Shown piece by piece: positions 27,445-36,053 of a stretch of 64,000 bases of DNA. The notes beneath the pieces were generated by a model that saw nothing but the letters and a program-made list of their open reading frames with translations, ran no database searches and was not told the origin of the DNA. Origin of the DNA: GCA-2687025 sp964473525 (GTDB lineage: Bacteria; Poribacteria; WGA-4E; GCA-2687025). The translations under genes were made by a program, and so were the position numbers. Each line of letters starts with the position of its first letter. Within the stretch, counting starts at the first letter, position 1. Where the stretch lies: the NCBI GenBank assembly GCA_964473525.1, contig CAYYPK010000007.1:1-64000 (forward strand), written 5' to 3'.

Positions 27445-28629
27445 TTGAAATCCGCCTATGACGTCATCGTTGTCGGCGCGGGACCCGGCGGGTCGACCGC
27501 CGCGCGGTACGCCGCCGATCTGGGCCTCGACACCCTCCTCCTCGAAAAGCGTCAGGAGGTTGGCGCTCCCGTGCGGTGCGCCGAAGGCATCGGCACCCAG
27601 ACCATGAAGCGGTTCATCGAACCGGATCCGAGCTGGGTCGCCATGGTCATCAACCGCTGCCGGCTCATTGCGCCCAACGGCAAGTTCGTCGAAATAGAGG
27701 CGCCGGGCGAAGGGCTCATCCTCGAGCGCAAGATATTCGACCGCCGACTCGCGGAACTCGCCGCCGAGAAGGGCGCCGACGTGCGGTGCAAAGCGCGTGT
27801 CACAGGCGTCCTGAGAGACGGTGACACCGTCACGGGCGTTGAGGTGAAGCACCTCGGCAAAGACTACAAGGTCCACGCGAAGGTCGTCATCGCAGCGGAC
27901 GGCGTCGAGTCACAGGTGGCGCGGTGGGGTGGCGTGAACACCACCGTGAAGCTCGCGGACCTGGACGCGTGCGCACAGTTCTTAGTCGCCGGGATGGATC
28001 TGGCTCCCGCGGACTGCTGCTACTTCTACGTGGGCCACAGCTACGCCCCCGGTGGGTACGCCTGGATATTCCCCAAGCGCAGCAACCTGGCGAACGTAGG
28101 CCTGGGCATCACGCCTCTGCACACGACGAAAACCGGTGAGACAGCCGCCGACGTGCTGCATCGATGGATGGCAAAGGAGTTCCCCAACGCCTCCATCGTG
28201 TCCATGGTTGTCGGCGGCATCCCCATCGACGGGAAGCCCCGGCAAATATCGGCTCCTGGACTGATGGTCATCGGTGACGCCGCGCATCAGGCCGACCCCA
28301 TGACGGGTGGCGGCATCACGAACGCGATGATCGCGGGGCAGATAGCCGCTCAGGTGGGCGCGAAAGCCATCAAGGCGAACGACGTCTCGAACGGCGCGTT
28401 GACGGAATACGACAAGCGGTGGCACAAGGAAGTGGGCCGAGCGTTCAAACCGCTTCTGAGCATCCGCGACGAGGTGATGGTCTACGACGACACGTTCCTC
28501 AACGACCTCGCCGAGCGCCTTGGCGACCGTCCCCGACTCACCGTGGTAGACGTGTTCAAGACCGCCGTGAGGACGCGACCCCGCCTGCTATGGGATCTCG
28601 GGCAGCTTGCCGCCATGGGGTGGTTCTAG
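27445..28629 (+). CDS. Geranylgeranyl reductase-family FAD protein
   Basis: A flavoprotein of 394 residues. The Rossmann motif is VVGAGPGGSTAARYAA, followed by EVGAPVRCAEGI. The substrate-cavity signature PxxYxWxFP of geranylgeranyl reductases is exact (PGGYAWIFP, followed by KRSNLANVGLGI), and the FAD motif GDAAHQADPMTGGG is present. Such enzymes saturate isoprenoid chains of archaeal lipids, chlorophyll or quinones. No chlorophyll gene is nearby, and the UbiA and ferredoxin genes directly upstream favour lipid or quinone chains. The start is TTG with AGGA upstream; no ATG is in place. Confidence 0.85.
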   Translation: MKSAYDVIVVGAGPGGSTAARYAADLGLDTLLLEKRQEVGAPVRCAEGIGTQTMKRFIEPDPSWVAMVINRCRLIAPNGKFVEIEAPGEGLILERKIFDRRLAELAAEKGADVRCKARVTGVLRDGDTVTGVEVKHLGKDYKVHAKVVIAADGVESQVARWGGVNTTVKLADLDACAQFLVAGMDLAPADCCYFYVGHSYAPGGYAWIFPKRSNLANVGLGITPLHTTKTGETAADVLHRWMAKEFPNASIVSMVVGGIPIDGKPRQISAPGLMVIGDAAHQADPMTGGGITNAMIAGQIAAQVGAKAIKANDVSNGALTEYDKRWHKEVGRAFKPLLSIRDEVMVYDDTFLNDLAERLGDRPRLTVVDVFKTAVRTRPRLLWDLGQLAAMGWF

Positions 28630-28837
28630 TCTGCGCGAGCGCCAACCACCGTACTTCTGCTGAACACCCAGTGACGGCTGCGAAGCCGTATGCCCGTGGG
28701 GCTGGATGCCCCTTGGCGCGCCGCGCCTATGAGGGTCGCGTGACCAATGCGGCGAGCGACGGCCCACCTGAGACACAGCCTCGACAGTCCCCCCAGCCCT
28801 TATATACGACCTATCAAGTCACCTATATCCATGTTTC

Positions 28838-28866
28838 TTGACACGCGCTATCGGGAAGCCTATCCT
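28838..28866 (+). promoter_or_regulatory. Near-consensus sigma-70 promoter for the TauE-like gene
   Basis: An exact TTGACA (28838-28843) is separated by 17 bases from TATCCT (28861-28866), about 50 bases before the ATG at 28917. The flanking sequence is AT-richer than its surroundings. Confidence 0.62.
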
Positions 28867-28916
28867 TCCCTGTCGGCGCCCACGAACCCGTGAGCGGCGC
28901 AGGCGTTAGGAGACGC

Positions 28917-30074
28917 ATGCCCGAGTACTTCGCATTTTCACTGTCGTTCGCGATTGCCACGTACGCGGCGATGGTAGGCATGGGCGGCGGGTCGGTCTTG
29001 GTGCCGATCCTGATGGTGGTGTTCCACGACCGCATTGAGGTGGTCGCGGCGACATCGCTCCTGGTCGTGTTCTTCGCCTCGCTGTCGGGTTCGCTGGCGA
29101 ACTTCCGCGCGCGGCGCATTGACTACCTCTCGACCGCCGTGCTGCTGGTCCCGGCGCTCATTGCTGGCTACCTCGCGCCGATGGCGACGGCCTACATACC
29201 CCGCGTTGTCTTCGGCCCCGTCTTCGCGCTGGCGTTGGCGGCGGGTGGCGTCAAGCTTCTGCGTCATCGCGAGACCGTCAGTCTGAGCGAACTGGAAGCT
29301 GACGAGGAGTCACCGACAGGCCCGAAATCCGGATTCCACCGCCGAATCGTCGACGCCGAGGGACGCGCCTACGAATACGCGTATTCCGCCCCGGTCGGCA
29401 TGGCCGTAAACGCGGCGATCGCATTCCTGTCCAACTTGCTCGGGATTGGCGGCGGCGTGCTGCGCGTGCCAGCATTCATGAAGCTCCTGCGCTTCCCGTC
29501 CGGCATCGCCACGGCGACGTCTCAGTTCATCATTCTCCTCGTGTCGGCAGCGGGGGTGGCGGCCCACGTGAGGGCCGGGAATGTGCAGATGCCTGCGGTT
29601 GGCGGGGCGGCTGGCTATGTGTGGCTCGCGGCTATCGGCGTGCTGGTCGTGTCCGCGGTCTGGCAGCCTCGTCCTGGAGGGGCTAGTCGCTGGCTCTTGG
29701 GAGGGCTCGGAGTCGTCGCCATGTTGGGGATGGCGCTTCCCGTGCTGACCGGAGCCGTTGGCGGAACGCTAGCGGATCACGGTATGACGATTCCGCTGCT
29801 CGTCCTGGGCGGCATTCTGGGTGGACAGGTGGGCGCGCGGGTCGGCGCTGAGATCCACGCGGCGACGTCGATCACGACGGGAGCATGGCTGCGCGGCAAG
29901 CTCGGGTTCCCATGGCTCCACGCGTCGAACGTGCCGGTCGTCCTGCGGCGGTTCATCACTGCGGGAACGCCGCAACTGCTCATGCAGCGCCTTCTCGCCC
30001 TGGGACTGGTCGCCATGGGGGCATGGGTGATGTTCAGCACGGCGGGTCCCGTGATCGTTCCGCACCTGCGCTAA
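28917..30074 (+). CDS. TauE/SafE (TSUP) family membrane permease
   Basis: A polytopic membrane protein with about eight helices and the repeated TSUP signature (GMGGGSVLVPILMVVF near 20-35 and GIGGGVLRVPAFMKLL near 180-195). Such permeases move sulfite, sulfoacetate or other organic anions. At 385 residues it is longer than the usual 250-270: a hydrophilic stretch of about 45 residues separates the two halves, and there is a C-terminal extension. AGGAG 5 bases before ATG sets the start, and a near-consensus promoter lies upstream. Its stop overlaps the convergent hydrolase gene by 4 bases. Confidence 0.82.
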   Translation: MPEYFAFSLSFAIATYAAMVGMGGGSVLVPILMVVFHDRIEVVAATSLLVVFFASLSGSLANFRARRIDYLSTAVLLVPALIAGYLAPMATAYIPRVVFGPVFALALAAGGVKLLRHRETVSLSELEADEESPTGPKSGFHRRIVDAEGRAYEYAYSAPVGMAVNAAIAFLSNLLGIGGGVLRVPAFMKLLRFPSGIATATSQFIILLVSAAGVAAHVRAGNVQMPAVGGAAGYVWLAAIGVLVVSAVWQPRPGGASRWLLGGLGVVAMLGMALPVLTGAVGGTLADHGMTIPLLVLGGILGGQVGARVGAEIHAATSITTGAWLRGKLGFPWLHASNVPVVLRRFITAGTPQLLMQRLLALGLVAMGAWVMFSTAGPVIVPHLR

Positions 30075-31117
30075 TTGAGCCCAGCGAAAGCCGCGGCGTA
30101 GAACTCGCGTCGGAACGCGACGATTCCCGGCGTCGTTGCGTCCGGGTGAACGCGGTTCGTCAGCAGGATGACCGCCTGCTTCTCCGCCGGACGCCACTGC
30201 AACCCGGTGCCGGTGAATCCCGAGTGCGTCAGGGTGTTCCCGCCGGTTTCGATCCACGCGTGCGAGCGGCGCGTCTCCCCGTCGTCCATGACGATGTCGG
30301 TCAGCAGCCGATGCGTCTCCGGCCGCATGATAGGCGCGCCGTCGTTCAGCAGGCAGCGCGCGTAAATCGCCAGGTCGTCGAGCGTCGAAAACAGACCCGC
30401 ATTGCCCGTGTCGCCCCCGAGGAAATGCGCATTCTCGTCGTGCACTACACCCCACACCACACCGTCTCGCCAGTCGTACCGCGCGTAGTTCGTCATGCGC
30501 TTCTCGGCTCCCGAGCGGTTCTCGGTAGCCGCGCACGCCTCGCGCATCGACTGCGGCGGGTTGAACGTCGTCGACGCCATTCCCAGCGGTTCGAAGACGC
30601 GTTCCGCCGCCAGGGCGCCAACGGATCGACCCGTCGCGGCCTTCAGCAACTCCGCGAGCAGGATGTATCCAAGGCAGCTGTATACGATCTTCTCGCCGAC
30701 CGCATGCTCCGGCCTCAACCGCCCGAGATAGGAGACGTTAGCTGCGGCATGGCCGGGATCGAGATAGAGCGCCTTCCAGGCGGGCAGCCCAGACGTGTGC
30801 GTCAGCAGATGCAGGATCGTAACCTCGTCCCGCCCAAACTCGGGCAAGTAACGCGTCACGGGGTCGTCCACCGACAGCGCGCCGTCCTCGACGAGCAGCG
30901 CCACGACCGTCGCCGTTGCGATGGGCTTCGTCAGCGAGGCGAGGTCGAACACCGTGTCGATCTCCATGGACAAGCGGCTGGGCGTCACCATGCGGTCGCC
31001 CGCGTGGACGCGCGCGGCTACGTCGTCGCCGTCCAGGACAAGCGCCGTCGCGCCGGGGAAGACGCCGTCAGAGATACCCCGGCACAGGAGGTCGATGAGG
31101 GCCTGCTCAAGGAGCAT
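30071..31117 (-). CDS. Serine hydrolase of the beta-lactamase / penicillin-binding family
   Basis: A class C beta-lactamase-like fold of 348 residues. The SxxK motif is SLTK (Ser61, Lys64), the YxN motif is YSC (Tyr147), and the KTG-box counterpart is HSG in NTLTHSGFTGTG. There is no signal peptide, so it probably acts in the cytoplasm as an esterase, amidase or peptidase rather than as a resistance enzyme. ATG overlaps the 3' end of the upstream RfaE2-like gene by 11 bases, with AGGCGG as the ribosome site, which indicates coupling. Confidence 0.82.
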   Translation of the reverse strand: MLLEQALIDLLCRGISDGVFPGATALVLDGDDVAARVHAGDRMVTPSRLSMEIDTVFDLASLTKPIATATVVALLVEDGALSVDDPVTRYLPEFGRDEVTILHLLTHTSGLPAWKALYLDPGHAAANVSYLGRLRPEHAVGEKIVYSCLGYILLAELLKAATGRSVGALAAERVFEPLGMASTTFNPPQSMREACAATENRSGAEKRMTNYARYDWRDGVVWGVVHDENAHFLGGDTGNAGLFSTLDDLAIYARCLLNDGAPIMRPETHRLLTDIVMDDGETRRSHAWIETGGNTLTHSGFTGTGLQWRPAEKQAVILLTNRVHPDATTPGIVAFRREFYAAAFAGLN

Positions 31118-31640
31118 CGGCGGCCGCCTTTCGGCCCATGCCGTCCAGCTCACGGATCCGCGCCACGATGTCGGTCGTCGAGCGCGCGGGGATGTGTATA
31201 CCCACGACCACCTTGCCACCAGCCGCCTCAACGACCTCCCGCTCAATGACCTGATCCAGCGAGTAGTCGCCGCCCTTGACATGGATGCTGGGGCGTATGA
31301 GTTCCAGAAGCTCGCAGGGAGTGTCCTCGCCGAAGATGGTCACGTAGTCGACCGCCTCGAGCGACGCCAGCATCTCGGCGCGCTCGTCTTCGGGTATCAC
31401 GGGGCGTTCTGGACCCTTGAGCTTGCGGACGGAGTCGTCGGAATTGACGCCAACGATGAGCAGGTCACCCAACGCCCGCGCCGCGCGCAAGTATCGCGCG
31501 TGTCCGACATGGAGGACGTCGAAGCACCCGTTCGTAGTGACGACGACGCGGCCTGCGTCGCGTTCGCGGCTGGCGACGCGCGCGATCTCCTCACGGGGTA
31601 GAACCCGCGGATGCTCGCTCATTCTGGCTGACTCTCTCAT
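31107..31640 (-). CDS. rfaE2: RfaE2-like cytidylyltransferase-fold nucleotidyltransferase
   Basis: A 177-residue protein matching the C-terminal (adenylyltransferase) half of HldE. It has NGCFDVLHVGHARYL with the HxGH nucleotide-binding motif, IVGVNSDDSV, GPERPVIPEDERAEML and IHVKGGDYSLDQVIE. The enzyme adenylates heptose 1-phosphate in ADP-heptose synthesis, but related proteins use other sugar or alditol phosphates. No kinase half is nearby. ATG 31640 is taken; ATG 31622 is also possible. Neither has a strong ribosome site. Confidence 0.78.
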   Translation of the reverse strand: MRESARMSEHPRVLPREEIARVASRERDAGRVVVTTNGCFDVLHVGHARYLRAARALGDLLIVGVNSDDSVRKLKGPERPVIPEDERAEMLASLEAVDYVTIFGEDTPCELLELIRPSIHVKGGDYSLDQVIEREVVEAAGGKVVVGIHIPARSTTDIVARIRELDGMGRKAAADAP

Positions 31641-31719
31641 GTCGTCTGTCGGTGGCTTGCAGCGCTGAAGGCGCGGCGCCGCTGACCCCGGCCGGATGGC
31701 CCGTCTCCGGTTGCGCCAA

Positions 31720-31761
31720 CCCCCATCCTAGCCTTCCTACCGGTAAGGGGGAAGCAACTGT
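31720..31761 (+). repeat. Palindromic intergenic repeat, copy 2
   Basis: CCCCCATCCTAGCCTTCC, then a hairpin around ACCGGT and GGGGGAAGCAACTGT. The outer parts match copy 1 closely while the hairpin loop differs, in the same orientation as copy 1. Confidence 0.68.
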
Positions 31762-31844
31762 CCTGGGAGTCAAGCGGCGATGAGTGTGGAGCGCGAACGC
31801 CGCGGGACCACGGCCGGTCACGCGACACCGATGGATTGGCTGTA

Positions 31845-31853
31845 TGGTATACT
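31845..31853 (+). promoter_or_regulatory. Extended -10 promoter element upstream of cimA
   Basis: TGGTATACT fits the extended -10 consensus TGnTATAAT with one mismatch in the hexamer, about 55 bases before the cimA start codon. No good -35 is present, as is usual for extended -10 promoters. The implied leader is too short for a T-box. Confidence 0.45.
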
Positions 31854-31907
31854 TCGTCTAGGCCGCGCGGCCCCTTCCCCACGAACGTCACACAGAAGGA
31901 CGCAACG

Positions 31908-33527
31908 ATGAGCGCCAACGCCTCCTCCCCGGCAGACCGACGCATTGAGGTGTGCGACGAAACCTTGCGCGACGGGACGCAGGCGGAGGGCATTGCGTTC
32001 TCCGTGGAGAGCAAGCTGCGGCTGCTTCAGGAGTTTGACAGCCTGGGCGTCGACTACGCCGTAGGAGGCTGGCCGTTCTCGAACCCACGCGACATCGAGT
32101 TCTTCCGACGCGCGAAGGAAGTGTCGCTTCAGCACACGCAGTTGATGCCGTTCGGCAGCACACGCCGGAAGGACAACGCCCCAGGCGACGACCCGAACCT
32201 CGTGGCGCTCGTCGAGACGGGTTGCCGGTACGCGACGATCTTCGGCAAAAGCTGGGAGTTGCACGCGACGGAAATCCTGCGCGTGACGCTGGACGAGAAC
32301 GTCGACATGATTGGCTCGTCCGTGCGTTTCCTCACGGACGCAGGCATGTCCGTGCTGTACGACGCCGAGCACTTCTTCGACGGCTACAAGCGCAACCGCG
32401 CCTACGCGCTACAAACGCTGCAAGCAGCGGTCGATGGTGGCGCCGTGCGCCTCGTGCTGTGCGACACGAACGGCGGCACGCTGCCGCTGGAGCTGGGCGA
32501 CATCGTCGCGAACATCGTCGCGGCGTTCCCCGAGACACCCGTGGGCATCCACGCTCACAACGACTCCGGCGTCGGTGACGCCAACAGCCTGATGGCCGTC
32601 GAGCGCGGGGCAACGCAGGTACAGGGCACGTTCAACGGCTACGGCGAACGTTGCGGCAACGCGAACCTGTGCTCCGTCGTGCCGAACCTCGCCCTTAAGA
32701 TGGACCGTGACTGCCTAATCCCCGACGCGCTGGCACGGATAACGCACGTGTCGCGCCTCGTGAGCGAGCTGGCGAACCACGCGCACAACGAGCGACAGGC
32801 GTACGTCGGCAGGTCGGCGTTCGCGCACAAGGGCGGCGTGCACATCGACGCGGCGCGTAAGAACCCGCTGTCCTACGAGCACATAGAGCCGGAACTCGTC
32901 GGCAATCAGCAGCGCATCCTCATCTCGGACCAGGCGGGCCGTAGCGCGATCATCGACAAGCTCGAGAGCGAGTACCCGAATCTGGACAAGCGTTCCCCGG
33001 AGGTGCAACGGGTCTACGACCGGATGAAGGAGGCGGAACGGCTCGGATACGCCTTCGAGGGCGCCGAGGCGTCGTGGAACCTGTTGGCGCGCACGGCGAT
33101 GGGCGAGCACACGCCAGGCTTTGAGTTGCACGGCTTCCGCCTCATCATCGAGAAGTTCCAGACGCACGACATGCGTTCCGAAGCGACCATCAAGGTGCGC
33201 GAACCCAACGGCATGGAGGAACACACCGCCGCCGAGGGTGATGGCCCCGTGAACGCGCTCGACAACGCGTTGAGGAAGGCGCTTGAGGCGTTCTACCCGT
33301 ATCTGCGTGACGTGACCCTCGTCGACTACAACGTGCGCGTGCTGGACTCGCAGTCGTCCACCGCAGCGCGCGTGCGCGTGCTCATCGAGTCCTCCGATGG
33401 CGAGGAAGTCTGGGGCACCGTCGGCGTGTCGGAGAACATCGTCGAGGCGTCTTGGAAGGCGCTCGTCGACAGCTTCGAGCACAAGATACAGAAGGAAACG
33501 CGGCGGCAGGCGAACCCCGACGACTAG
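31908..33527 (+). CDS. cimA: Citramalate synthase
   Basis: A 539-residue member of the long CimA group. It joins pyruvate and acetyl-CoA to citramalate, the first step of the threonine-independent isoleucine route. The HMGL-like barrel begins DETLRDGTQAEGI and continues with GWPFSNPRDIEFF, IFGKSWELH, YDAEHFFDGYK, LCDTNGGTLP and GIHAHNDSGVGDANSL, and the HKGGVHIDA segment follows. The C-terminal part (about 400-539) is the LeuA-type allosteric domain that binds the end product. AAGGA lies 7 bases before ATG. No other isoleucine gene adjoins it. Confidence 0.93.
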   Translation: MSANASSPADRRIEVCDETLRDGTQAEGIAFSVESKLRLLQEFDSLGVDYAVGGWPFSNPRDIEFFRRAKEVSLQHTQLMPFGSTRRKDNAPGDDPNLVALVETGCRYATIFGKSWELHATEILRVTLDENVDMIGSSVRFLTDAGMSVLYDAEHFFDGYKRNRAYALQTLQAAVDGGAVRLVLCDTNGGTLPLELGDIVANIVAAFPETPVGIHAHNDSGVGDANSLMAVERGATQVQGTFNGYGERCGNANLCSVVPNLALKMDRDCLIPDALARITHVSRLVSELANHAHNERQAYVGRSAFAHKGGVHIDAARKNPLSYEHIEPELVGNQQRILISDQAGRSAIIDKLESEYPNLDKRSPEVQRVYDRMKEAERLGYAFEGAEASWNLLARTAMGEHTPGFELHGFRLIIEKFQTHDMRSEATIKVREPNGMEEHTAAEGDGPVNALDNALRKALEAFYPYLRDVTLVDYNVRVLDSQSSTAARVRVLIESSDGEEVWGTVGVSENIVEASWKALVDSFEHKIQKETRRQANPDD

Positions 33528-33584
33528 CGCGCGACTAGAGGTCGCCACGGTGATAGGGCGGCATCGAGAAGACGGGACGTGAAT

Positions 33585-33616
33585 CCCTTCCCCTGGCAGG
33601 GGAAGTTAGGATGGGG
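33585..33616 (-). repeat. Palindromic intergenic repeat, copy 3 (inverted)
   Basis: Read on the minus strand it gives CCCCATCCTAACTTCC, then a CCCTGCCAGGGG hairpin core and AAGGG, nearly the same as copy 1. It lies between cimA and the diacylglycerol-kinase-like gene, in the opposite orientation. Confidence 0.7.
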
Positions 33617-33873
33617 TCGGGACGAGAAGCCAACGAAGGCCACGCGGCGGACCCCTTTCCAGCTTGAGGCGTGGCCTGTTCGACAGGACGACAGACGCGA
33701 CGGTCCAAGCATGACTTCCCCGGCGGGAGCGGCACATCAGCGGCAAAGCGCCTCGCCACGCGCCCGACGGTTCCATCACGCTCATCGCGAATCCCACCGC
33801 CGGTAAGGGGCGGACCCGACGCGCCCTCGGCGAGGCGGAGACGCTCATCCGGGACGCCGGTCTGAACGTCACC

Positions 33874-34701
33874 ATGCGACTGACGACGAGGCCTGGACAC
33901 GCCACGGAACTGGCCCGCGACGCGGCGGCCGCAGGCGTCGGTGTCGTGGCCGCCATGGGCGGCGACGGGACGGTACGCGAGGTAGCGCAGGGGCTATTCG
34001 GTTCGGAGGCCACGCTGGCGATCGTGCCCATGGGGTCCGGCGACGACTTCGCGCGCTCCCTCGGCGTGCCACGGACGATTCCCGAAGCCATCCACGTCCT
34101 CGGCGCCGGGGTCGTGTCGTCGTGCGATGTCGGCGAGGATGCCGCCGGCCTCTTCACATGCCTGAGCGGGGTAGGGTTCGCGGCGGAGGTCGCCTACGAG
34201 GCCGTGCGATCCCGGGTGTTCAGAGGGTCGGCGGGCTACTTCATGGGCGTGTTCAAGGCGCTCATGCGGTTGCGGCCGTTCGCCATGCGCTTGCACGTGG
34301 ACGACGGCCCACGCGACATGGAGGCGCTCTTCGTACTGGCGCAGAACACGCCCTACTGTGGTGGCGGTCAGTGGATGGCCCCGGAGGCGCGCCTTGATGA
34401 CGGCCTCTTCGACATCATCGTCGTCAAGCCCGTGAGCCGGCTGGAGCTGGTGAAAACGCTGCCGAAGGTGTACTCGGGCAAGCACATTCATCACCCGTGC
34501 GTCGAGGTGATCCGCTCGTCGTTCACGCGCATTGAGACAGACGAGCCGCTACGCAAGCTACTGGACGGTGATGTCATGGATTCCGAGCCGCTCGACTCGC
34601 GGGTGCGGGCAGGCGCGTTGCGCGTGCTGGTTCCTCAGTCCTCGCCGTTGGCGCCGTCGTCCGCAGGCTCCGACGGCTCGTCGCTAACGTCCTCTCCGTA
34701 G
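33874..34701 (+). CDS. Diacylglycerol kinase-like lipid kinase, 5' end uncertain
   Basis: The DAGK catalytic motifs are clear: MGGDGTVREVAQGL, then VPMGSGDDFARSLGV. ATP-dependent phosphorylation of diacylglycerol or a related lipid (YegS/DgkB-like) is expected. The first available ATG in this frame is 33874, but conserved family sequence continues upstream in the same frame: SITLIANPTAGKGRTRRAL is encoded from about 33772. That upstream frame is closed by a stop at 33712 and has no ATG, GTG or TTG. The gene has therefore either lost its start by mutation, carries a frameshift, or begins at a rare codon such as ATC 33775. Its 3' end overlaps the convergent regulator gene by 67 bases. Confidence 0.72.
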   Translation: MRLTTRPGHATELARDAAAAGVGVVAAMGGDGTVREVAQGLFGSEATLAIVPMGSGDDFARSLGVPRTIPEAIHVLGAGVVSSCDVGEDAAGLFTCLSGVGFAAEVAYEAVRSRVFRGSAGYFMGVFKALMRLRPFAMRLHVDDGPRDMEALFVLAQNTPYCGGGQWMAPEARLDDGLFDIIVVKPVSRLELVKTLPKVYSGKHIHHPCVEVIRSSFTRIETDEPLRKLLDGDVMDSEPLDSRVRAGALRVLVPQSSPLAPSSAGSDGSSLTSSP

Positions 34702-36053
34702 CGATCCAGCTTGCGATAGAGCGTTCGCAGACCGATCCCCAGCATCTCCGCCGCCTTCGTCTTGTTGCCATCGGTCGCCCTGAGCGTGCGCAGAATCGCC
34801 TCCCGCTCGATGTCGTCCATCGACATGCCCACCTCGACGATCTCGACCTCGGCCGCCTCCGCCTCGCCCCGCAGAGAATCCGGCAGGTCGGCCTCCGTGA
34901 TGACGGACGCGTCGACACTCAGCACCAGGAACGCCATGAGGTTGCGCAACTCGCGGATGTTCCCTGGCCAGTCGTAGCGGCGAAAGGCGTCCATTGCCGA
35001 CACGCCAAGCGGACGGGGAGGCACGCCGTGTTCCTCCGCTGCCTTCATGAGGTGGTGTTCGACGAGTTGCGGCATGTCCTCGCGCCGTTCCCGGAGCGGC
35101 GGGATTTCGATCGGGAACACCTTGAGGCGGTGGTACAGGTCTTCGCGGAACGTCCCGTCCGCCACGGCTTCGTCAAGGTCGCGATTCGTGGATGCGAGGA
35201 TGCGCACGTCTATGGGTATGGCGCGCGTGCCTCCCACGCGCATGATCTCGCGCTCTTCGAGCACGCGCAGTAGCTTCGCCTGCGCGTCCATGGTCATCTC
35301 GCCGATCTCGTCGAGCAGCAGCGTGCCGCCGTTGGCTTCCTCGAAGTAGCCGGGTTTGTCGCGCGCCGCCCCGGTGAAGGCGCCGCGGTTGTATCCGAAT
35401 AGCTCGCTCTCGACCAGTTCCCGCGTGACAGCGGCGCAGTTGAACGGCAGGAACCGCGCCTGCGCGCGTGGGCTTAGGTTGTGGATGGCGCGCGCGGCGA
35501 GTTCCTTGCCCGTGCCACTCTCGCCGAGAATCAGCACCGTCGCGGACGTCGGGGCGACACGGCGTATCTTGCGGAACACCTCCTGCATGGCGACGGAGGA
35601 TCCGACCATGTTCTCGAGACCGTAGGCGCTGTCCACCTGCTCCCGGAGTACGGCGTTCTGCCGCTCCAGGGCGTGCTTCTCGACGGCCTTGCGCACGCGC
35701 GCCCGGGTGGTCTGGATATCGAGGGGCTTCTGTAAGAAGTCTCCGGCGCCCGCCTGCATGGCGTCGACGGCGCCTTCGACGGAGCCGTAGCCCGTCACGA
35801 CGATGGCTTGGAGTTCCGGGCGCAGTTCCTTCGCCTGTCGCAGCAACTCCTGCCCGTCCATGCCGGGCATCTTGAGGTCGGTGAGAAGCACGGCGACATC
35901 GCGGCTTTCGATGGCCCGCAACGCCTCCGCGCCACTGCCCGCGCCGACGAGGTCGTATCCCTCGCTACGGAAGATGCGGCTCGTTTGCTCGCGTTCGGCG
36001 TCGTTGTCGTCAACGATGAGAAGGGTCGGCCCGTCGGCCTGGTCGGTCGTCAT
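34635..36053 (-). CDS. Sigma-54-dependent NtrC-family response regulator
   Basis: A 472-residue regulator with all parts intact: a receiver (LLIVDDND, phospho-Asp in LLTDLKMPGMDG near 58), AAA+ with Walker A GESGTGKE near 165, the sigma-54 contact loop GAFTGA, Walker B TLLLDEIGEM, and a Fis-type helix-turn-helix at the C-terminus (NKTKAAEMLGIGLRTLYRKL). It should activate sigma-54 promoters when phosphorylated by the kinase encoded just upstream, whose stop overlaps its ATG. Acidic residues fill the last 15 positions. Target genes are not visible in the window. Confidence 0.9.
   Translation of the reverse strand: MTTDQADGPTLLIVDDNDAEREQTSRIFRSEGYDLVGAGSGAEALRAIESRDVAVLLTDLKMPGMDGQELLRQAKELRPELQAIVVTGYGSVEGAVDAMQAGAGDFLQKPLDIQTTRARVRKAVEKHALERQNAVLREQVDSAYGLENMVGSSVAMQEVFRKIRRVAPTSATVLILGESGTGKELAARAIHNLSPRAQARFLPFNCAAVTRELVESELFGYNRGAFTGAARDKPGYFEEANGGTLLLDEIGEMTMDAQAKLLRVLEEREIMRVGGTRAIPIDVRILASTNRDLDEAVADGTFREDLYHRLKVFPIEIPPLRERREDMPQLVEHHLMKAAEEHGVPPRPLGVSAMDAFRRYDWPGNIRELRNLMAFLVLSVDASVITEADLPDSLRGEAEAAEVEIVEVGMSMDDIEREAILRTLRATDGNKTKAAEMLGIGLRTLYRKLDRYGEDVSDEPSEPADDGANGED

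Noticed and set aside
29885..31249. Plus-strand open frame of 454 codons over the permease end and serine hydrolase
   Set aside because: It runs antisense to the serine hydrolase with its SLTK, YSC and HSG motifs and has no domain of its own.
31640..31907. T-box or amino-acid leader before citramalate synthase
   Set aside because: The distance from the extended -10 to the start codon is only about 55 bases, and no T-box motif or leader peptide is visible.
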